64,000 bases of DNA from Herbaspirillum seropedicae (lineage in GTDB: Bacteria; Pseudomonadota; Gammaproteobacteria; Burkholderiales; Burkholderiaceae_D): the NCBI RefSeq assembly GCF_001040945.1, contig NZ_CP011930.1, forward strand, positions 3,467,021 through 3,531,020. Reading direction: 5' to 3'. Position 1 is the first letter of the stretch. Each line of letters opens with the position of its first letter. The position numbers and the translations under genes are program-made. The notes under the pieces are model-generated. The model saw only the letters and a list, made by a program, of their open reading frames with translations, made no database searches and had not been told where the DNA came from. Shown in pieces: positions 35,985-45,008 of the stretch.

Positions 35985-36605
35985 TGTCCCTCCCCCGGCG
36001 TCGGGGCAACGCCCGCGCGGCAAGTGAGGTGGACCTGGTGACGACCTGGTCCGTCGTGGAGGACGGACTGGGATGAGCACCGGCAAGCTGGAGTTTTATT
36101 TCTCATGGCGATTTATGGATATCGTGAATCAAATAGGCCGGACGATCTTCCTGTTGCGGAACCGCGCCCGACCTCGTAGCACCAGGACAGGCGTCTGATC
36201 GACACGGAAAGCGAAAAACCAGAGAAACAGAACCCCTGAACGATTCGCTGGCGCTTGTCGGCTTGCGAATTTCTTCATCCATTCCCGGTAGAGGATTGAA
36301 AATACTGAGAAGAAATCGAGAGACAAAATTCCGGGAAAAGTCGTCATCGCCAATCGTTGGTAGGGCTATGATCTTTTAAAATATTTTTTTATTTAATTGT
36401 CCTCTTGGGCATTACGACAAGGTCTTCATTTATTGGAAAAGTTACGTCAAAAAAATCCTATAAATTCCTTATTTAACTAAGCGACCAGCGCTATACAAAT
36501 CACTTCTCAAAATTATTTTTCGTAATTATTTAAAACCGCCAAAAAATAATTTTTACGATAATTTTTTTCACATCCATATGACTTCCTCACTCCTACCCTA
36601 AGGAC
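35985..36605. other. AT-rich gene-free leader/promoter region of the T1SS operon
   Basis: No convincing gene. Composition shifts from GC-rich to strongly AT-rich at about 36360-36590. A 12-bp inverted repeat (aaaattattttt at 36509-36520 and aaaaataatttt at 36542-36553) lies in it. Because a minus-strand terminator closes the upstream tolC transcript at about 36606, the T1SS operon must start here, leaving a leader of up to about 600 nt. A 74-codon minus frame (36129-36353) lacks coding signs. Confidence 0.6.
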
Positions 36606-36642
36606 AAAAAAAGCCCCTCAATTTCTTTCGAAAGAGAGGGGC
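36606..36642 (-). terminator. Rho-independent terminator after the TolC-family gene
   Basis: Arms gcccctc (36613-36619) and gaggggc (36636-36642). On the minus strand the hairpin is followed by seven T (36612-36606). It separates the tolC transcript from the T1SS operon. Confidence 0.85.
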
Positions 36643-36933
36643 CAGGGGGAATTCGCCACCGGGTTGACAGACAGGGGAGTCGTCGTCGATGACAGCGTTC
36701 CTCGACAGCGAAATCGAGGACGCACAATCACTTTATCCGTGTTCCATATCGATTTGAATTGTTTCTTAGTGCAGACATTTTGTGATTCCTGGTTAATCGA
36801 TTGATGCCCAAAATAGACATGCCAGCCCTAAAGCTGGCATGCGTAGACAAAGACGATTGAGGCAAGGCGATGAGGTGTCATCGCCGCCGGGAGAATGAAC
36901 ACAGCCAAGGCTGCGCCAAAGGACGCTGCGCTC
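36643..36933. other. Gene-free 3' region of the TolC-family gene
   Basis: About 290 bp between the TolC-family stop and the terminator. No gene, repeat or clear RNA motif is seen. A short self-complementary stretch around 'gccagccctaaagctggc' (about 36821-36838) could form a small hairpin. Confidence 0.4.
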
Positions 36934-38259
36934 CTAGCGCACCTCGTCGAGGCCGTAGGCCCACAGGCGCAGCTTGTGGCCGTTGGCGATGATCATGGCC
37001 GTGACATCGGCGCGCTGCAGGTCGGCCTGCACCACTTCGCGCACCGCGTTCATCACATCCAGCCAGGAACGCCTGCCCGAGAGGTATTGGCGGGTGTAGG
37101 AAGAGAGCACCTCGTCGGCGGACAGCGCAACCTCTTCCAGGTTGCGGGAGCGCGCCAGGGCTTGCTGGTACTCGGTATAGATGCTGCCGACCTGGGAGAC
37201 CAGTTCCAGCCGCGCCGCGTCCACGGCCAGCAGGGCTGCCTCGTAGCGTCCGCGCGCAGCGGCCACTTCGGAGCCCAGCGAGAGCCCCGCACCCAGTTGC
37301 ATCTGCATGCCGATGAAGGCGCGGTTGTTGCTGGGCTGGTTGGGCACGCTGTAGTTGCCGCGCTGGTGCTCCAGCCGGGCATAGACCTCGGGCCAGTAGG
37401 AAGCCTGGCGGATCTTGATAGCCGACTCCTGCACCTGGGCGTCGGCGCGCAGGCGCTTGATGAGCGGGCTGCTGCCGAGGGTGCTTTCGGTCAGGGTGGG
37501 CAGATCGTCGCTCACTTCCATCTTGGCGACATCGGCGCGAATTTCCTCATCGGTCAGCGGCATGCCCACCAGTTGCTCCAGCTGCAGCCGGGCCGAGGAA
37601 CGGCCGGCCTTGGCGCCCAGCAGGTCAGTCAAGGCCTGGTCGCGACGCCCGCGCACCAGGGTCACGTCGACCCGGGCAGCGGCGCCCTCGCGCTCGCGGC
37701 GTACGCTTTGTTCGAGGAATTTCTCCAGCTCTTGCAGGTTCTTGTCGTTGGCGCTGGCCGCCAGGTCAGAGCGCACCCACATGCTGTATTGCGAGATCAC
37801 CTGTTCGGCCAGACGCAGGCGCTGCTCGCGCAGGGCTTCCTCGGCCGAGGCCTGGTTGTGTTCGGCCTGTTCCAGCTGCGCGGTCAGGCGACCGCCCGCC
37901 CACAGGGTCTGTTGCAGGCGCAGCGTCACCACGCTGGAGTCGCCGCCATAGGAAACGTCACGGGAATTCCTGCTGCTGGCGCGCTCGACCGAGATCGAAG
38001 GATTGGGGAAGAACTGCCAGCGCGCCGACGATACGCTCTCGCCAGCCGATTCCACCGCGCGCTGCCGGGACAGCGCGGCGGGGTTGTTGAAGGCGGCCTG
38101 CTTGACCAGCTCACCCAGTGTGACCGCCGCGACGTCTTCACCGGTCAGCGCCAGCGTAAGACAAAGCGCCAGGGCAGACATGAGCTTGCGCGCCATACCA
38201 CCTTTGCCGCAAGCGTGGTTGCGCTGTGTCGGCTCCTGCTGAACTGCGTTGGATTTCAT
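36934..38259 (-). CDS. TolC-family outer-membrane channel of the T1SS
   Basis: 441 residues from ATG 38259 with GGGAG upstream. An internal ATG at residue 22 (MARKLMSALALCLTLAL) also has an AAGGTGG site and gives a more ordinary signal peptide, so the start is uncertain. Two repeated halves with long amphipathic helices and conserved Asn-Pro (NNPAALSRQRA; FFPNPSISVERASS) are typical of outer-membrane efflux proteins (LapE/TolC). Proximity to an ABC exporter and adaptor suggests it completes the trans-envelope channel. It is a separate transcription unit from the exporter operon. Confidence 0.9.
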   Translation of the reverse strand: MKSNAVQQEPTQRNHACGKGGMARKLMSALALCLTLALTGEDVAAVTLGELVKQAAFNNPAALSRQRAVESAGESVSSARWQFFPNPSISVERASSRNSRDVSYGGDSSVVTLRLQQTLWAGGRLTAQLEQAEHNQASAEEALREQRLRLAEQVISQYSMWVRSDLAASANDKNLQELEKFLEQSVRREREGAAARVDVTLVRGRRDQALTDLLGAKAGRSSARLQLEQLVGMPLTDEEIRADVAKMEVSDDLPTLTESTLGSSPLIKRLRADAQVQESAIKIRQASYWPEVYARLEHQRGNYSVPNQPSNNRAFIGMQMQLGAGLSLGSEVAAARGRYEAALLAVDAARLELVSQVGSIYTEYQQALARSRNLEEVALSADEVLSSYTRQYLSGRRSWLDVMNAVREVVQADLQRADVTAMIIANGHKLRLWAYGLDEVR

Positions 38260-38525
38260 TTTCGATCACTCCCTGTTGATCTTGTCCGCTTTTGCCGTGG
38301 CGCGGCGTGGCCGTCCTCCCTAAGGAGGCGACAACATGGCGACAATGGCCGGCAAGCGTGACCAGGGCGGTCACCGCGCGTGCCGGCTCAAGCGCACACA
38401 GCAAAAAAGAGGAAGGGGCGGTACAAGAATTTGTGGGCTTGATGATCGTTGAATCGGCAAGGTTGGCGAATTGTCTCTTGGTGCGGAAACCGTGCTGCAC
38501 TGTCGAAGTATTTCGAGTTATGAAT
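38260..38525. other. Intergenic region upstream of the TolC-family gene
   Basis: About 265 bp between the TolC-family start and the terminator of the TPR gene. It presumably holds the promoter of the TolC-family gene on the minus strand. No confident promoter or gene was identified. Confidence 0.4.
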
Positions 38526-38561
38526 AAAAAAACGCGTGGCACAGCCAAGCTGTCCACGCGT
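38526..38561 (-). terminator. Terminator downstream of the TPR/glycosyltransferase-like gene
   Basis: Arms acgcgtgg (38532-38539) and ccacgcgt (38554-38561), followed on the minus strand by T7 (38532-38526). It lies 22 bp past the TPR gene stop. The opposite side is also T-rich, so it may act in both directions. Confidence 0.85.
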
Positions 38562-38583
38562 CCTTCTTTTCGCCATACCCAGG

Positions 38584-40296
38584 TCAGCCGGGCGATGCGC
38601 CGTGCACCGCGAGTGCGGCGCGCAGAGTGAGGATCACATCGTCCCAGGCGCCAGGCTGCTGTTGGCGGAACAGGCGGGCTGTGGGATACCACGGTGAATC
38701 GGCCGCATTGAGGAGCCAGCGCCAGTCTGGCGCGTACGGCAGCGCGATCCACACCGGGCAAGCCATGGCGCCGGCCAGGTGCGCGGCGGCGGTATCGACG
38801 CTGATGACGAGGTCCATGCCTGCCAGCACGGCGGCGGTATCGGCAAAGTCATTGATGGCTGCCCCCACCCAGTGCCAGCCGGGTTGTTGCTCGCACCATT
38901 GTCGATCGGCCTGGCGCAGGTCGGGCTGGATGACGAAGAAGTCCAGCTGCGGGCGAGCCAGGGCCAGCGGCGCAAAGCGCGAGAGTTCGATGGAACGGCG
39001 AGCATCATTGACATTGCCGGCATTGCCGGAACAGACCAGGCCGATGCGCATCCGTGCGGGACTGCGCGGCGCCAGGGTAGCCAGGCGTTCCTCCCACAAG
39101 ATGCGGCGGGCAGGATCAGCGCAGAGATAAGGCACGGCCGCGGGGATGTCGTCGGCGCGGGTATTGCAGACCAGCGGCAGGCTCATCAGCGGCAACTGGA
39201 AGTCCACTTCCGGCAAGGGCTCGCCCATGGCCACCAGCGTCAAGGGGGTTGGCACTGCGAGGCTATGCATCAGCGCCAGCAGGCTGGCCGGCACTTCCAG
39301 GACGACCTGCGCGCCAGCTTGCAGGATGAGGGCCACATAGCGGCTGAACTGGATGGTATCGCCCTGCCCCTGTTCGGCCCACAGCAGGATGCGTTTGCCC
39401 GCCAAGGAGCTGCCGCCATTCCAGGCCGGGATCGTGGCGTGCCGGTAGGGATCGGCGCTACGCCCTTCCCAGCGCCACTCATAGAGGGGCCAGGCCTGTT
39501 CCAGCCGACCCAGCACCAGCAGCGAGAGGGCCAGGTTGAGGTGGGCGTCGGCGTCCTTGTCGTCGATGCGCAGGGCGCGCCGATAGCTGTCGATGGCTTC
39601 TTCATGCTGGCGCAGGCGCGCCAGCGTGGTACCGCGACTGACGTGGGCGTCCACCAACTCGGGGGCGAGGATGAGGGCCTGGTCGTAATAACGCAGCGCC
39701 TCCTCGAACTGTCCTTGCGCATGTTCCACCAGCCCTGCGGCCAGCCAGTATTGCGCACGCTGGTCATCCAGGCGCAAGGCCTGGTGGATGCATTGGCGGG
39801 CCGCGTCCCATTGGCGCGCGCGTTCGTGCAGCGCGGCCTTGCGGTGCCAGGTGTCGGCCTGGCCAGGATCACGTTGCAGCGCTTCTTCCAGCAAGGCCAG
39901 CGCCTGCGGATCGTTCTTGCCCGAGGGCGACATGCCCTGCAAGGCCGCGGCGGCGGCCACGAACAGCTCGGGCAGCTGCCAGCCGGATTCGATGAGTTCG
40001 CGATAGAGCAGGAAGGCATCCTCGAAACGCCCTTCTTCGTAGAAGGCGCGTCCGAGGCGGTAGCGCAGCGCCAGCGCTTCCTCGCTGTCCGGCGGCAGCA
40101 GCCGCAGGGCCTGCTGCCAGGCCAGCGCGGCCTCGGCAAAACGGCCCTGGGCCGCTGCCACACTGCCCAGCAGGTGCAGGGCGTCCTTGTCGCGGGGATG
40201 GGCGTCGAGCAGGGCGAAGAGCAAGGCTTGGGCCTCGGCGTAGTCTTCCTGGTCGAAGTGGGACAGGGCCAGTTTGAGCGTATCGGTGGGATTCAT
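38584..40296 (-). CDS. TPR protein with GT9-like glycosyltransferase domain
   Basis: 570 residues. The N-terminal two thirds holds tetratricopeptide repeats (about 1-270; ALHLLGSVAAAQGRFAEAALAWQQAL, DAHLNLALSLLVLGRLEQAWPLYEWRW). The C-terminal third (about 300-560; LLWAEQGQGDTIQFSRY, IGLVCSGNAGNVNDARRSI, DLVISVDTAAAHLAGAM) resembles the heptosyltransferase-like (GT-B/GT9-fold) domain often fused to TPRs. The ribosome binding site is weak. Next to a T1SS/adhesin locus it could glycosylate an exported protein, as HMW1C does for an adhesin, but this is inference from position only; HMW1C itself belongs to GT41. Confidence 0.8.
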   Translation of the reverse strand: MNPTDTLKLALSHFDQEDYAEAQALLFALLDAHPRDKDALHLLGSVAAAQGRFAEAALAWQQALRLLPPDSEEALALRYRLGRAFYEEGRFEDAFLLYRELIESGWQLPELFVAAAAALQGMSPSGKNDPQALALLEEALQRDPGQADTWHRKAALHERARQWDAARQCIHQALRLDDQRAQYWLAAGLVEHAQGQFEEALRYYDQALILAPELVDAHVSRGTTLARLRQHEEAIDSYRRALRIDDKDADAHLNLALSLLVLGRLEQAWPLYEWRWEGRSADPYRHATIPAWNGGSSLAGKRILLWAEQGQGDTIQFSRYVALILQAGAQVVLEVPASLLALMHSLAVPTPLTLVAMGEPLPEVDFQLPLMSLPLVCNTRADDIPAAVPYLCADPARRILWEERLATLAPRSPARMRIGLVCSGNAGNVNDARRSIELSRFAPLALARPQLDFFVIQPDLRQADRQWCEQQPGWHWVGAAINDFADTAAVLAGMDLVISVDTAAAHLAGAMACPVWIALPYAPDWRWLLNAADSPWYPTARLFRQQQPGAWDDVILTLRAALAVHGASPG

Positions 40297-40365
40297 GGGG
40301 CAGGCTTGGACACAGACGGGGCGTATTGTCTCATCCCTGCCCGCGCCTGTGCCGGGCGCCTGCGC

Positions 40366-41055
40366 CTAGCGCTTGAAGACCAGCACAGGATCAGCGCGGT
40401 AGAGCGCCGGATACATCTTTTGCAGGTTGCCGATCTTGGGCAGGTCGTTGTAGGCGATATAGGGCTGGTTGGGATGCAGGGTGGCGTAGTCCTGGTGGTA
40501 ATCCTCGGCGGCATAGAAGCCCTGCAGCGCGGTGACCTGGGTGACGATGGGCGCGCCATAGACCTTGGCCGCATTGAGCTGCGCGATATAGGCCTGGGCC
40601 GCCTCCTTCTGCTGCTCATTGGCGGTGAAGATGGCCGAGCGGTACTGGGTGCCCTGGTCCGGTCCCTGGCGGTTGAGCTGGGTGGGGTCATGCGCCACCG
40701 AGAAATAGATCTGCAGGAGCTGGCCGAAGGAGATCTTGCGCGGATCATAGGTCACCTGCACCGCTTCGGCATGGCCGGTGCTGCCCGAGCTGACCATGGC
40801 GTAGGTGGCGGTATCTGCCTTGCCGCCGGCATAGCCGGAGACGGCCTTGAGCACGCCCTGGGTATGCTGGAACACGCCCTGCACACCCCAGAAGCAACCA
40901 CCGGCCAGCACCAGCGTTTCCGTCGGCGCGCTGGCGGCCAGCAACGCCTTGCCTACCGGCGCAGGCACGGCCACGGCGCGTTCGGCGGCATGAGCAGCGG
41001 CAAGGGTGGACAGGGCCAGGCAAAGCGCCAGGACGGCAGGTTTGAAGCGGGACAT
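40366..41055 (-). CDS. msrA: Peptide-methionine (S)-S-oxide reductase, exported MsrA
   Basis: 229 residues from ATG 41055 (MSRFKPAVLALCLALS), with GGAG upstream; the longer frame to 41169 is rejected because it masks the signal peptide. Signal peptide about 1-23 ending AHA. Active-site motif GGCFWG with Cys54; YDP.KISFGQLL and HDPTQLNRQGPDQGTQYRS are typical of MsrA. It reduces the S-sulfoxide of methionine in proteins, here in the periplasm. It sits 40 bp downstream of msrQ, so the three genes form a periplasmic methionine repair operon. The electron donor for this exported form is not evident. Confidence 0.95.
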   Translation of the reverse strand: MSRFKPAVLALCLALSTLAAAHAAERAVAVPAPVGKALLAASAPTETLVLAGGCFWGVQGVFQHTQGVLKAVSGYAGGKADTATYAMVSSGSTGHAEAVQVTYDPRKISFGQLLQIYFSVAHDPTQLNRQGPDQGTQYRSAIFTANEQQKEAAQAYIAQLNAAKVYGAPIVTQVTALQGFYAAEDYHQDYATLHPNQPYIAYNDLPKIGNLQKMYPALYRADPVLVFKR

Positions 41056-41095
41056 GGAAGGCTCCGGAATGGTCAGGATGGAAGGATGGATCGAA

Positions 41096-41734
41096 TCAGG
41101 ACGGCCGCGCCGCCCTGCCCTTGCGCCACACCAGGCGCAATACCAGCATGAGGCCCACCAGCACGGCAAAAAGCAGTGGCTGGGCGATCAGGTTCTTGCC
41201 CGCCTTGTCCCACCAGTAGTGCAGCACGCCCAGCGGCACGATCAGGTAGACCAGGCGGTGCAGGGCTTGCCAGCGCTTGCCGCCGAGGCGACGCACCATG
41301 CCATTGGTGCTGGTGAGCGCCAACGGAATGGACAGCAACAAGGCGATCACGCCGACGGTGATGAAGGGGCGCTTGAGGATGTCCTTCCAGATTTCACCCA
41401 GGTCGAAGAAGTGGTCGAACCAGACAAAGGTGGTGAAGTGCAGGCACAGGTAGAAGAAGGCCATGAGGCCCAGCATGCGGCGCATGCGCACCAGCCAGTT
41501 CAGGCCCGTGAGCTTGCGCAGCGGCGTAACGGCCAGGGTGAGGCAGAACAGGTAGAGCGTCCAGTCGCCGGTGCTATGAGTGATGAATTCCAGCGGATTG
41601 GCGCCCAGCCCGCCGGTGAAGCCCAGTATCACCAACCGTAGCAAGGGCAGGCAGGCCAGCGCCAGGAACAGCCACCATAACCCGGTGACGGTGCGTGGCT
41701 TGAGGTTGTGAAGGGCGACGGGAGCGAGCTGCAT
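41096..41734 (-). CDS. msrQ: MsrQ, haem-binding membrane partner of MsrP
   Basis: 212 residues with about six membrane helices and conserved His in LCLHFTTFVW, ALHRLVYLIV and LGVLHYWW, typical of the YedZ/MsrQ ferric-reductase-like family. It passes electrons from the respiratory quinone pool or flavin to MsrP. It starts 12 bp after the msrP stop; translation is probably coupled. Confidence 0.95.
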   Translation of the reverse strand: MQLAPVALHNLKPRTVTGLWWLFLALACLPLLRLVILGFTGGLGANPLEFITHSTGDWTLYLFCLTLAVTPLRKLTGLNWLVRMRRMLGLMAFFYLCLHFTTFVWFDHFFDLGEIWKDILKRPFITVGVIALLLSIPLALTSTNGMVRRLGGKRWQALHRLVYLIVPLGVLHYWWDKAGKNLIAQPLLFAVLVGLMLVLRLVWRKGRAARPS

Positions 41735-41746
41735 GGACGGTCCCGG

Positions 41747-42715
41747 TCAGAAGAACTTGCGCAGGTCCATGCCGGTGTAGAGACCCGCGACCTCGTTGTA
41801 GCCATTGAACATCAGGGTCTTGCGCTTGGGCGCGAAGAAGCCGTCCTCGCCGATGCGGCGCTCGGTCGCCTGTGACCAGCGCGGATGATCGACGCCGGGA
41901 TTGACGTTGGAATAGAAACCGTACTCCTGCGGCGCGTACAGATTCCAGGCAGTCTTGGGCTCGTCCTTGACGAAGCGGATCTTGACGATGGACTTGGCCG
42001 ACTTGAAACCATACTTCCACGGCACGATGATGCGCACCGGCGCACCGTTCTGGTTGGGCAGCACTTCGCCGTACATGCCCAGGGTCAGCAAGGTCAGCGG
42101 ATGATTGGCCTCGTCCAGGCGCAGGCCTTCGCGGTAGGGCCAGTTCAGGATCGGGTCGGACAGGCCCGGCATCTGCTTCTTGTCGGCCAGGGTGACGAAT
42201 TCCACGTACTTGGCGTTGCCAGTGGGCTCGGCCTTCTTGATCAGGGCCGACAGCGAATAGCCGATCCAGGGAATCACCATCGACCAGCCTTCCACGCAGC
42301 GCAGTCGGTAGATGCGCTCTTCCAGCGGGGCCAGCTTGGTCAGGGCGTCGAGGTCCAGGGTGAAGGGTTTCTTGACTTCGCCTTCGATGTCGATGGTCCA
42401 CGGGCTGGTCTTCAGGGTGCCGGCGTTCTTGGCAGGATCGGCCTTGTCGGTGCCGAATTCATAGAAGTTGTTGTAGCTGGTGGCGTCCTTGTAGGCGGTC
42501 TGCTTGTCCATGACCGCGTAGGCGTTATTGAGCTTGGCCGGCAGCTTGCGGCCCTGCTGCGCAAACGCCTGGGGCAGCGCGCCCATGCCGCCGGCCAGCG
42601 CCGCACCGGCCGCCACCCGCGCCATGAAGCTGCGGCGGGACAGGTAGACATCCTTGGGTGTGATCTCGGATGCGGTCGGAATCTCGATCTGGTCGGGACG
42701 AATCTTGATCAGCAT
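41747..42715 (-). CDS. msrP: MsrP, molybdopterin methionine sulfoxide reductase catalytic subunit
   Basis: 322 residues from ATG 42715 ([13 protein letters not shown]), with GGAG upstream. Twin-arginine signal [18 protein letters not shown] (Arg27-Arg28) for Tat export. The sulfite-oxidase-fold domain has the molybdenum-ligand Cys140 in [21 protein letters not shown] and [13 protein letters not shown] also match YedY/MsrP. It reduces both R- and S-methionine sulfoxide in periplasmic proteins after oxidative or hypochlorite damage. First gene of msrPQ-msrA, divergent from the two-component system. Confidence 0.96.
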   Translation of the reverse strand: MLIKIRPDQIEIPTASEITPKDVYLSRRSFMARVAAGAALAGGMGALPQAFAQQGRKLPAKLNNAYAVMDKQTAYKDATSYNNFYEFGTDKADPAKNAGTLKTSPWTIDIEGEVKKPFTLDLDALTKLAPLEERIYRLRCVEGWSMVIPWIGYSLSALIKKAEPTGNAKYVEFVTLADKKQMPGLSDPILNWPYREGLRLDEANHPLTLLTLGMYGEVLPNQNGAPVRIIVPWKYGFKSAKSIVKIRFVKDEPKTAWNLYAPQEYGFYSNVNPGVDHPRWSQATERRIGEDGFFAPKRKTLMFNGYNEVAGLYTGMDLRKFF

Positions 42716-42812
42716 GGTGCGCTCCGGAAAATGAAAGTGGGTGACCAAGGCAAGACCTTGGCGAGTGAACAGCATGGTAAAAGCCGGGCGGTGACGTCCG
42801 GGTGGCAATTTG

Positions 42813-42828
42813 ATGACAATTTTGTCAT
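42813..42828. promoter_or_regulatory. CusR/HprR-like response-regulator box
   Basis: Perfect inverted repeat ATGACAA-TT-TTGTCAT in the 197-bp divergent region between msrP (start 42715) and the response regulator (start 42913). It matches the ATGACAA-N2-TTGTCAT core known for E. coli CusR, whose paralogue HprR reads related sites. It probably serves both divergent transcripts. Confidence 0.75.
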
Positions 42829-42912
42829 GAAGAAAAGTCCTGCGATTGCTAGAATCAAGCGCATTTTCCTGCATCCGCGCCGCTTTTGCAGCGCGCCCTT
42901 TCCCGATACAGC

Positions 42913-43584
42913 ATGGCCATCCTGGTAATCGAAGACGACCCCAAGACCGGTGACTACCTGCGCAAAGGCTTGCGCGAATCCGGCTATGCCGTGGACCTGG
43001 CCCGCAATGGCGCCGATGGCCTGCACATGGCGCTGGAACAGGACTACGACCTGGTGGTGCTGGACGTGATGCTGCCCGGGCTGGATGGCTGGCAGGTCGC
43101 GCTTGCTGCGCAGTGCGCTCATGACCTGCCGGTGCTGTTCTTGACCGCGCGGGACCATGTGGACGACCGCATCCGTGGGCTGCAGCTGGGTGCGGACGAT
43201 TATCTGGTCAAGCCCTTTTCCTTCACCGAGCTGGTGCTGCGCATCCGCACCCTGCTGCGCCGGGGCGTCACGCGCGAGGCCGAGGTCTACGAGATCGCCG
43301 ACCTGCAGCTGGACCATGTGCGCCACAAGGTCACCCGCCAGGGCGTCAACATCGCACTGACCAACAAGGAATTCATGCTGCTGCACCTGCTCATCAAGCG
43401 TCAGGGCGAAGCGCTTTCGCGCAGCGTGATCGCCTCGCAGATCTGGGACATGAACTTCGACAGCGACACCAACGTCGTCGATGTGGCCATCAAGCGCCTG
43501 CGCGCCAAGATCGATGCGCCGTTCGACAAGAAACTGATCCACACCGTGCGCAGCGTGGGCTACATGTTCTCGGAAGAACCATGA
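42913..43584 (+). CDS. OmpR-family response regulator, CusR/HprR-like
   Basis: 223 residues from ATG 42913 ([10 protein letters not shown]). Receiver domain (1-115) with the acidic pocket Glu7-Asp8-Asp9, phospho-acceptor Asp51 ([10 protein letters not shown]), Thr (FLTARD) and Lys (LVKPF). C-terminal winged helix (about 125-220; [31 protein letters not shown]). The heavy-metal response-regulator subfamily includes CusR and HprR. Divergent from msrP, with a CusR/HprR-like box between them. In E. coli HprRS induces msrPQ on hypochlorite or peroxide, so the same role is inferred. It overlaps the kinase start by 4 nt. Confidence 0.92.
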   Translation: MAILVIEDDPKTGDYLRKGLRESGYAVDLARNGADGLHMALEQDYDLVVLDVMLPGLDGWQVALAAQCAHDLPVLFLTARDHVDDRIRGLQLGADDYLVKPFSFTELVLRIRTLLRRGVTREAEVYEIADLQLDHVRHKVTRQGVNIALTNKEFMLLHLLIKRQGEALSRSVIASQIWDMNFDSDTNVVDVAIKRLRAKIDAPFDKKLIHTVRSVGYMFSEEP

Positions 43585-45008
43585 GCCCCCCTACCCCGGC
43601 CGTGGGCGGCTGGACCCTGACCACCCGCGTCACCGCCCTGTTCGCCCTCATGACCAGCCTGGTGGTGACCGGACTGGGATTCTATCTCGACCGCTCCGCC
43701 GGCCAGGCTCTGTCGCAGCGTGCCGACCAGGCGCTGATCGGGCGCGTGGAGCACTTCCGCAACCTGATGCACGACCTCTACAACGTCGAGCAGATGGAGC
43801 AGCGCCCGGCGCTATTCGAAAGCATGATGGGCAACGAGCAGGACGTGCGCATCTTCCGCCGCCAGGGCGAAGCCCCCTTCATCCAGAGCAACCCAGACCA
43901 TCTGGTACCGCCGGCCATGACGCCGCTACCGGTAGGCAGTCCGGTCAGTTCAGCCAGCCTGCGGACCAGCCAGCGCGCCGATGGCGTGCGGGTGCGCTGG
44001 GTCTCGGCGCTGGCCGATGTCGGCAAGGGCGGCGACACGGTCGAGATCGTCGCCGCCTACGTCATGGTCCAGGAAGCCCGCATGATGCGCAGCTACCGCT
44101 GGCGCATCGCCGGGGCGGCGGCAGCGGCCGTGGTGCTGACGGCGCTGCTGGGATTCCTGCTGCTGCGACGCGGCCTGCAACCGCTGGAGGCAATGAGCCA
44201 GCGCGCCGCCCAGATCACCCCGGATCATCTGTCGGCGCGGCTGGACCAGGAGGGCATGCCGGCCGAACTGCGGCGCGTGGCGCTGTCCTTCAACGCCATG
44301 CTGGACCGGCTGGAGGCGGGCTATGCGCATCTGGCGCAGTTTTCCGGCGACCTCGCCCACGAGATCCGCACTCCCATCAATGTGTTGATGGGACAGAGCC
44401 AGGTCGCCCTGGGACAGCGGCGCAGCCCGGAAGAATATGAACAGGTGCTGGAATCGAATGTGGAAGAGCTGCAGCGGCTCTCGCGCATCGTGGAGAACAT
44501 CCTCTTCCTGGCCCAGGCCGATCATGCCGCCCTGGCCGTGGAGCGCAACGCCCTGGACCTGGCCGAAGAACTGGGCCGCATCACCGACTATTTCGAAGGC
44601 ATCGCCGACGAGCGCGGCATGCGTTTCGACGTGCAGGCTGCCGGCCAGTGCCAGGCCAACCTGATCATGTGGCGGCGGGTGGTCAGCAACCTGGTCATCA
44701 ATGCGGTGCGCTATGGCCGGGCCGAGAGCACCATCCGCATCCTGGCGGAAAGCGATGGCGAGGGCAGCCGCATCATGGTCGAGAACCGCAGCGAGGATGT
44801 CACGGCCCAGGCCATGGCGCGCATGTTCGACCGCTTCTATCGCGGCGACCGCTCACGCAGCGCCTTCACGGAATCCAACGGGCTGGGCCTGGCCATCGTC
44901 AAGGCCATCATGGCCCTGCATGGCGGCACGGCGGCGGTGGAGTGTCCCGCCCCGGGCTGGATACGCTTTAGCTTGCGCTTCCCGTCGGCGGCGGCGGTTC
45001 CGTCCTGA
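43581..45008 (+). CDS. Membrane sensor histidine kinase, CusS/HprS-like
   Basis: 475 residues; the start overlaps the regulator stop (ATGA). TM1 about 17-36, periplasmic sensor about 37-173, TM2 about 176-195, HAMP, dimerisation domain with His260 ([16 protein letters not shown]), ATPase domain with N-box ([13 protein letters not shown]) and G-box ([18 protein letters not shown]). It belongs to the heavy-metal/HprS sensor kinase group. No obvious His/Met metal-binding cluster was noted in the sensor region, which fits a redox rather than copper role, but this is weak evidence. Its 3' end overlaps the convergent PerM-family gene by 41 bp. Confidence 0.92.
   Translation: MSPPTPAVGGWTLTTRVTALFALMTSLVVTGLGFYLDRSAGQALSQRADQALIGRVEHFRNLMHDLYNVEQMEQRPALFESMMGNEQDVRIFRRQGEAPFIQSNPDHLVPPAMTPLPVGSPVSSASLRTSQRADGVRVRWVSALADVGKGGDTVEIVAAYVMVQEARMMRSYRWRIAGAAAAAVVLTALLGFLLLRRGLQPLEAMSQRAAQITPDHLSARLDQEGMPAELRRVALSFNAMLDRLEAGYAHLAQFSGDLAHEIRTPINVLMGQSQVALGQRRSPEEYEQVLESNVEELQRLSRIVENILFLAQADHAALAVERNALDLAEELGRITDYFEGIADERGMRFDVQAAGQCQANLIMWRRVVSNLVINAVRYGRAESTIRILAESDGEGSRIMVENRSEDVTAQAMARMFDRFYRGDRSRSAFTESNGLGLAIVKAIMALHGGTAAVECPAPGWIRFSLRFPSAAAVPS

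Noticed and set aside
34029..36041. 670-codon plus-strand frame opposite the ABC exporter
   Set aside because: The opposite strand encodes unambiguous Walker A/B and signature motifs; this frame is a GC shadow.
36129..36353. 74-codon minus-strand frame upstream of the exporter
   Set aside because: No ribosome binding site, no recognised features, composition unlike neighbours; treated as leader DNA.
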